Part shown: positions 4,308 to 7,413 of the stretch, piece after piece
Layout: each line of letters starts with the position of its first letter
How positions within the stretch are numbered: position 1 is the first letter of the stretch
Assembly: GCA_036514535.1 (NCBI GenBank)
Contig: DATBWZ010000092.1
Coordinates: 1 to 7,413 of the forward strand
Source of the DNA: DATBWZ01 sp036514535
Lineage (GTDB): Bacteria > JAMCPX01 > DATBWZ01
Reading direction: 5' to 3'
DNA length: 7,413 nt
Program-made: the position numbers and the translations under genes
The notes under the pieces: generated by a model
Database searches by the model: none
Seen by the model: only the letters and a program-made list of their open reading frames with translations
Told to the model about the DNA's origin: nothing

Positions 4308-6818
4308 ATGGGAGTTTTTTTTGATTCTAAGGAAGTGGTTCTCTGGAAGAACAGGGTGATTGATGCGCTGATTCAGGATGCAGCCCTTGAAAGGGATTTC
4401 GCAAAACAGGTAGCTGACGATATTGAGTTGGAAATAAAAAACCTCGGCGAATCTGCTGCCAATCCTCAAAAATTATCACAAACAATAGAGACTAAACTTA
4501 TGGAACTGGGTTATAATTTCATGATTCCAAAGATTGTCTTCAAAAAATCACTTGTCCTTGAAAAATTAGAACTTACAGAGAATGCGCTGGTTGTCCTCAA
4601 AAAGAGATACCTTAAAAAAGACGAATCAGGAAATGTCGTTGAGACACCAGAGGAGATGTTCTGGCGAGTAGCAAGGACAATTGCTGAAGCAGATAAATAT
4701 TATGATAGCAATGCTGATTTAGATGAAGTAGCAGCTAAATTTTACAACATGATGGTTAAATTGGAGTTTCTTCCTAACTCCCCCACCCTAATGAACGCAG
4801 GCAGGGAACTTGGCCAGCTCTCTGCCTGCTTCGTCCTTCCTGTCGGCGATTCCATGGAAAGCATATTTGAAGCAATAAAGTACACCGCGCTGATTCATAA
4901 ATCAGGAGGAGGAACCGGTTTTTCCTTCTCCCGCATCCGTCCCAAAAATGATGTAGTCCGCTCAACAAAGGGCGTAAGCTCCGGACCTGTATCATTCATG
5001 CAGGTTTTTGATGCCGCTACGGAAACAATAAAACAGGGAGGAACAAGAAGAGGCGCAAACATGGGGATACTACGGGTTGACCATCCGGATATAATGGAGT
5101 TTATAACAGCAAAACAGGACAAGAAAAAATTGAACAACTTCAATATATCAATAGGCATAACAGAAAAATTTATGGAGGCTGTTAAAAACAATAAGCACTA
5201 CGACCTCTTGAATCCCAGGACAAAGCGTATCATTCAGGGACTAAATGCAAAAACGGTCTTTGACAAAATTGTGGAAATGTCCTGGATGAACGGTGAACCC
5301 GGTATAGTCTTTCTGGACAGGCTGAACAGGGACAATCCGACGCCGCTGCTCGGCGAGATTGAGAGTACAAATCCTTGCGGCGAGCAGCCCCTTCTTCCTT
5401 TTGAATCCTGCAACCTGGGGTCCATCAATCTGTCAAAATTTGTCAAAAACAAGGAAATAGATTTTGAATCATTGCGGGAAACCGTCCGGACAGCGATCCA
5501 CTTCCTTGACAATGTAATTGATGTGAACAAATATCCATTGCCTCAGATTGAAGAGATGACAAAGAAAAACCGGAAGATCGGACTTGGAGTAATGGGTTTT
5601 GCGGATATGCTTATACTCCTGGGTGTCCCATACAATTCCGAAGATTCACTCGCTATTGCAGAACAGGTAATGAGTTTTCTTCATAAAGAAGGACGAATAA
5701 TGTCCCAGGAGATTGGAGGAATCCGCGGTGAATTCCCAAGCTTTAAGGGAAGCATTCATGATACTAATTGCAAAAAAATGAGAAACGCAACCGTTACAAC
5801 AATTGCACCAACTGGCACAATATCAATGATTGCCGGCTGTTCAAGCGGAATTGAACCATTATTTGCTGTTTCCTTTATAAAGAATGTTCTTGATAATACT
5901 GAATTGATTGAGACTAATATTCATTTTCTCAAAATTGCCAGGAGAGAAAAATTTTATTCGGAAGAACTAATAAAAAAAATTGCCAGAACAGGCAGTATCC
6001 ACGGCATTGCTGATATTCCTGAAAAATGGCTGAAAGTATTCGTCACAGCGCACGACATCACCCCGGAGTGGCACATCCGTATGCAGGCAGCGTTTCAGAA
6101 ATACACCGATAATGCTGTTTCAAAGACCGTAAACTTCCCTAAAGACGCTACGGCAGAAGACATAGCAAAGGTCTATCTTCTGGCGTATTCCCTGGAATGC
6201 AAAGGGGTTACTGTTTACAGGGACGGTTCACGGGAGGAGCAGGTGCTTAATATACATAAAGTAAACAAAGAAAGCGGCGCCGAAAAAAGTTCGTCCTCTT
6301 CCAAAATTAATTTAACTCCGCGGCCGCGGCCCGAGGCAATTCAGGGCGCGACAAGAAGAATGACCACCGGATGCGGAAATTTATACATTACGATAAACCG
6401 CGATAAAACCGGGCCATTTGAGGTATTCACCTCTATGGGAAAGGCTGGAGGTTGCGCAACCTCACAGGCGGAAGCTATAGGAAGGTTGATCTCCCTGTCG
6501 CTCCGCGCTGGTGTTGATCCTGATCATATCATCAAACAACTTGCCGGTGTCCGCTGCCCTGCTCCAGCCTGGGAAAACGGAGAAATGGTCCTATCCTGTG
6601 CCGATGCAATATCCAAAGCCCTCCATAAATTTCTTAAGGAACATGAAGGGGGAAACGGGAACAATCCTTCTCAAAAAAAGGCTGAGAATTCCAACTATCT
6701 TAATGCACTCCCTGTTTCCACCGATGGATACAGGCCATGTCCAACCTGCGGTTCCCCCCTTGTTTTTGAAGAAGGATGCTTCAACTGCAAGGCTTGCGGA
6801 TATTCCAAATGCAGTTGA
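4308..6818 (+). CDS. nrdJ: Adenosylcobalamin-dependent class II ribonucleoside-diphosphate reductase
   Basis: This 836-residue enzyme reduces ribonucleotides to deoxyribonucleotides using a radical formed from coenzyme B12, so it needs neither oxygen nor a separate radical subunit. The start has AAGGAG seven bases upstream. Residues 1-75 are helical and resemble an ATP-cone without its VxKRDG hairpin. The catalytic barrel follows: NSPTLMNAG (157-165), redox Cys174 in SACF, HKSGGGTGFSFSRIRP (197-212), NPCGEQPL with Asn355, the radical Cys357 and Glu359, Cys368 in ESCNLGS, and the phosphate-binding PTGTISMIAGCSSGIEP (501-517). After a linker rich in Ser and Pro (about 643-685) comes a TSCPD domain (about 688-775). 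The C-terminus has six cysteines (811, 814, 824, 827, 830, 835) in a zinc-ribbon-like, redox tail. An unbroken run of eight T lies at codons 3-5. Transcription is probably controlled by NrdR. It stands alone between tatT and a dctP remnant. Confidence 0.97.
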   Translation: MGVFFDSKEVVLWKNRVIDALIQDAALERDFAKQVADDIELEIKNLGESAANPQKLSQTIETKLMELGYNFMIPKIVFKKSLVLEKLELTENALVVLKKRYLKKDESGNVVETPEEMFWRVARTIAEADKYYDSNADLDEVAAKFYNMMVKLEFLPNSPTLMNAGRELGQLSACFVLPVGDSMESIFEAIKYTALIHKSGGGTGFSFSRIRPKNDVVRSTKGVSSGPVSFMQVFDAATETIKQGGTRRGANMGILRVDHPDIMEFITAKQDKKKLNNFNISIGITEKFMEAVKNNKHYDLLNPRTKRIIQGLNAKTVFDKIVEMSWMNGEPGIVFLDRLNRDNPTPLLGEIESTNPCGEQPLLPFESCNLGSINLSKFVKNKEIDFESLRETVRTAIHFLDNVIDVNKYPLPQIEEMTKKNRKIGLGVMGFADMLILLGVPYNSEDSLAIAEQVMSFLHKEGRIMSQEIGGIRGEFPSFKGSIHDTNCKKMRNATVTTIAPTGTISMIAGCSSGIEPLFAVSFIKNVLDNTELIETNIHFLKIARREKFYSEELIKKIARTGSIHGIADIPEKWLKVFVTAHDITPEWHIRMQAAFQKYTDNAVSKTVNFPKDATAEDIAKVYLLAYSLECKGVTVYRDGSREEQVLNIHKVNKESGAEKSSSSSKINLTPRPRPEAIQGATRRMTTGCGNLYITINRDKTGPFEVFTSMGKAGGCATSQAEAIGRLISLSLRAGVDPDHIIKQLAGVRCPAPAWENGEMVLSCADAISKALHKFLKEHEGGNGNNPSQKKAENSNYLNALPVSTDGYRPCPTCGSPLVFEEGCFNCKACGYSKCS

Positions 6819-6848
6819 AAATAGGCAGGAGTTGTCTCTAAGTTAAAC

Positions 6849-6877
6849 TTGACATTAACATTGTTGGTAAATACACT
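6849..6877 (+). promoter_or_regulatory. Promoter of the dctP remnant, predicted leaderless
   Basis: TTGACA (6849-6854), 17 bases, then TACACT (6872-6877). Seven bases later is the ATG at 6885, so the expected start falls on or one base before it. No Shine-Dalgarno sequence is seen. Architecture closely matches the tatT promoter at 3216-3244, supporting common origin of the two genes' control. Confidence 0.55.
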
Positions 6878-6884
6878 TTAAGCT

Positions 6885-7165
6885 ATGCAAGTAAAAATTA
6901 TTTCAATTTGTGCAATGTTTCTTTTATTGAACGGCTTGATCCGATAACGCTAAAAGTTGGAACACTGGCTCCAGCGGATACACCGTGGATCAAAATTCTC
7001 TACGACAGAATAGTTTACGAAACAAGTGCTGGGATCAACGGCTTTTTGAAGATTCAGGTCTACGGCGGCGGGGTAATGGGCGATGATGAGATTGTAGGAA
7101 CAAGTTTTCCCCGTGTTTTTTACGATAAGATTCTGAATGAATTAGAATCTTACCGTAAAAAGTAA
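6885..7165 (+). pseudogene. dctP: TRAP transporter substrate-binding protein (DctP/TatP) remnant: frameshifted and internally deleted
   Basis: From ATG 6885 the frame reads a signal-peptide-like MQVKIISICAMFLLLNGL before stopping at 6945-6947. The body continues in another frame (open from about 6908, a TTG) as DPITLKVGTLAPADTPW and later KIQVYGGGVMGDDEIV, which matches the first 60 or so residues of a mature DctP (LKIGTLAP...SPW, then YPGGVMGDE). It then jumps to GTSFPRVFYDKILNELESYRKK and a TAA, which looks like a DctP C-terminal helix. A normal DctP is about 320-340 residues, so some 240 central residues are missing, in frame, with a further one-base deletion (or two-base insertion) around 6930-6943. 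DctP normally captures organic anions in the periplasm for the DctQM permease; no permease gene is present. A genuine 85-residue protein from the TTG is less likely. The remnant ends four bases before the convergent gene. Confidence 0.72.
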
Positions 7166-7169
7166 AATC

Positions 7170-7413
7170 TTATTCTTTTTCAAAATCAACCCTTGTCGCT
7201 CTGTCCACCTGCTGCAGGCACCAGTTCCATCGCCAGTACCTCAGATGCCCATAACCGCCGACAAAGTGCAGCCACTTTATCAGTCCGGGTATCGCCGCAT
7301 CATAACTCTTCCACCCCTTGAACTGATATGGATCCCATGCATGATATATTATCACCTGCCCGGGCCTAACTGCCGCAGATATCTTAGCGCGAACATAGAA
7401 GGTGTTGAAATCA
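7170..7413 (-). CDS. Molybdopterin oxidoreductase catalytic subunit, type II DMSO reductase-like, C-terminal end (partial)
   Basis: The minus strand is open from the right edge to a TAA at 7172-7170, giving 80 visible residues; the N-terminus is outside the window. A GTG at 7355 is an internal valine, not a start, because the frame continues upstream as VRAKISAAVRPGQ. The visible part, VIIYHAWDPYQFKGWKSYD, then IKWLHFVGGYGHLRYW and QQVDRATRVDFEK, resembles the C-terminal cofactor-binding domain end of the NarG, selenate/perchlorate reductase and ethylbenzene dehydrogenase group. These enzymes carry a bis-MGD molybdenum centre and an Fe-S cluster, and transfer electrons to or from a four-cluster beta subunit. 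Substrate cannot be told from the tail. In related operons the beta gene follows alpha directly; here the next DNA is the convergent dctP remnant, so alpha ends its transcription unit. Confidence 0.8.
   Translation of the reverse strand, partial: DFNTFYVRAKISAAVRPGQVIIYHAWDPYQFKGWKSYDAAIPGLIKWLHFVGGYGHLRYWRWNWCLQQVDRATRVDFEKE

Noticed and set aside
6511..6846. 111-codon plus-strand frame overlapping the end of nrdJ
   Set aside because: It lies in another frame over the TSCPD domain and cysteine tail of nrdJ and shows no family features of its own.
7170..7355. Separate 61-residue small protein starting at GTG 7355
   Set aside because: The frame is open through to the window edge with residues that continue the molybdoenzyme domain, so the GTG is an internal valine codon.

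Overview
The window looks like chromosome from a Gram-negative, probably anaerobic bacterium of moderate-to-low GC. The Gram-negative reading rests on a FadL-type outer-membrane protein and an exported periplasmic TRAP-associated protein. The anaerobic leaning rests on a B12-dependent class II ribonucleotide reductase and the tail of a molybdopterin oxidoreductase resembling the type II DMSO reductase group. DapL and TatT-type TRAP genes together recall uncultured Nitrospirota, Desulfobacterota or Schekmanbacteria-like lineages, but this placement is a guess from gene content only.

Layout, left to right. At 1-626 (minus) is the N-terminal two-thirds or less of a FadL/TodX-family porin that runs off the left edge. 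An AT-rich divergent intergenic stretch (627-872) carries an inverted repeat and promoters in both directions. At 873-1394 (plus) is an orphan nucleotidyltransferase-fold protein. It converges on a two-gene minus-strand operon at 1475-3135, dapL then folK, overlapping by four bases (GTGA) and driven by a strong promoter at 3160-3187. Diverging from it is tatT (3253-4149, plus), whose good promoter places the transcription start essentially on the ATG. Next comes nrdJ (4308-6818, plus). Its control region is the most structured part of the window: a near-consensus sigma-70 promoter, two NrdR-like boxes 31 bp apart centre to centre, and a run of four CACA tetramers at exact 11-bp pitch whose 9-mers resemble DnaA boxes. 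Then comes a decayed TRAP substrate-binding gene (dctP remnant, 6885-7165), with a signal peptide separated from the body by a frameshift and most of the middle missing. It stops four bases before the convergent 3' end of a molybdoenzyme catalytic subunit (7170-7413, minus, partial).

How they fit together. dapL supplies LL-diaminopimelate for peptidoglycan and lysine, and folK makes a folate precursor, so that operon is housekeeping. nrdJ makes deoxyribonucleotides without oxygen, and its upstream boxes suggest repression by NrdR, with a possible second input from the phased CACA repeats. tatT and the dctP remnant look like two pieces of one TRAP transporter locus now separated by nrdJ. Both have their own TTGACA promoter, no Shine-Dalgarno sequence and a predicted leaderless message. 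No RNA genes, CRISPR array, insertion sequence or convincing intrinsic terminator was seen. No gene-free stretch exceeds 300 bases; the longest, 627-872, is described in its own entries. The most unusual features are the nrdJ control region and the broken TRAP locus; I do not see a clearly new multi-gene system.
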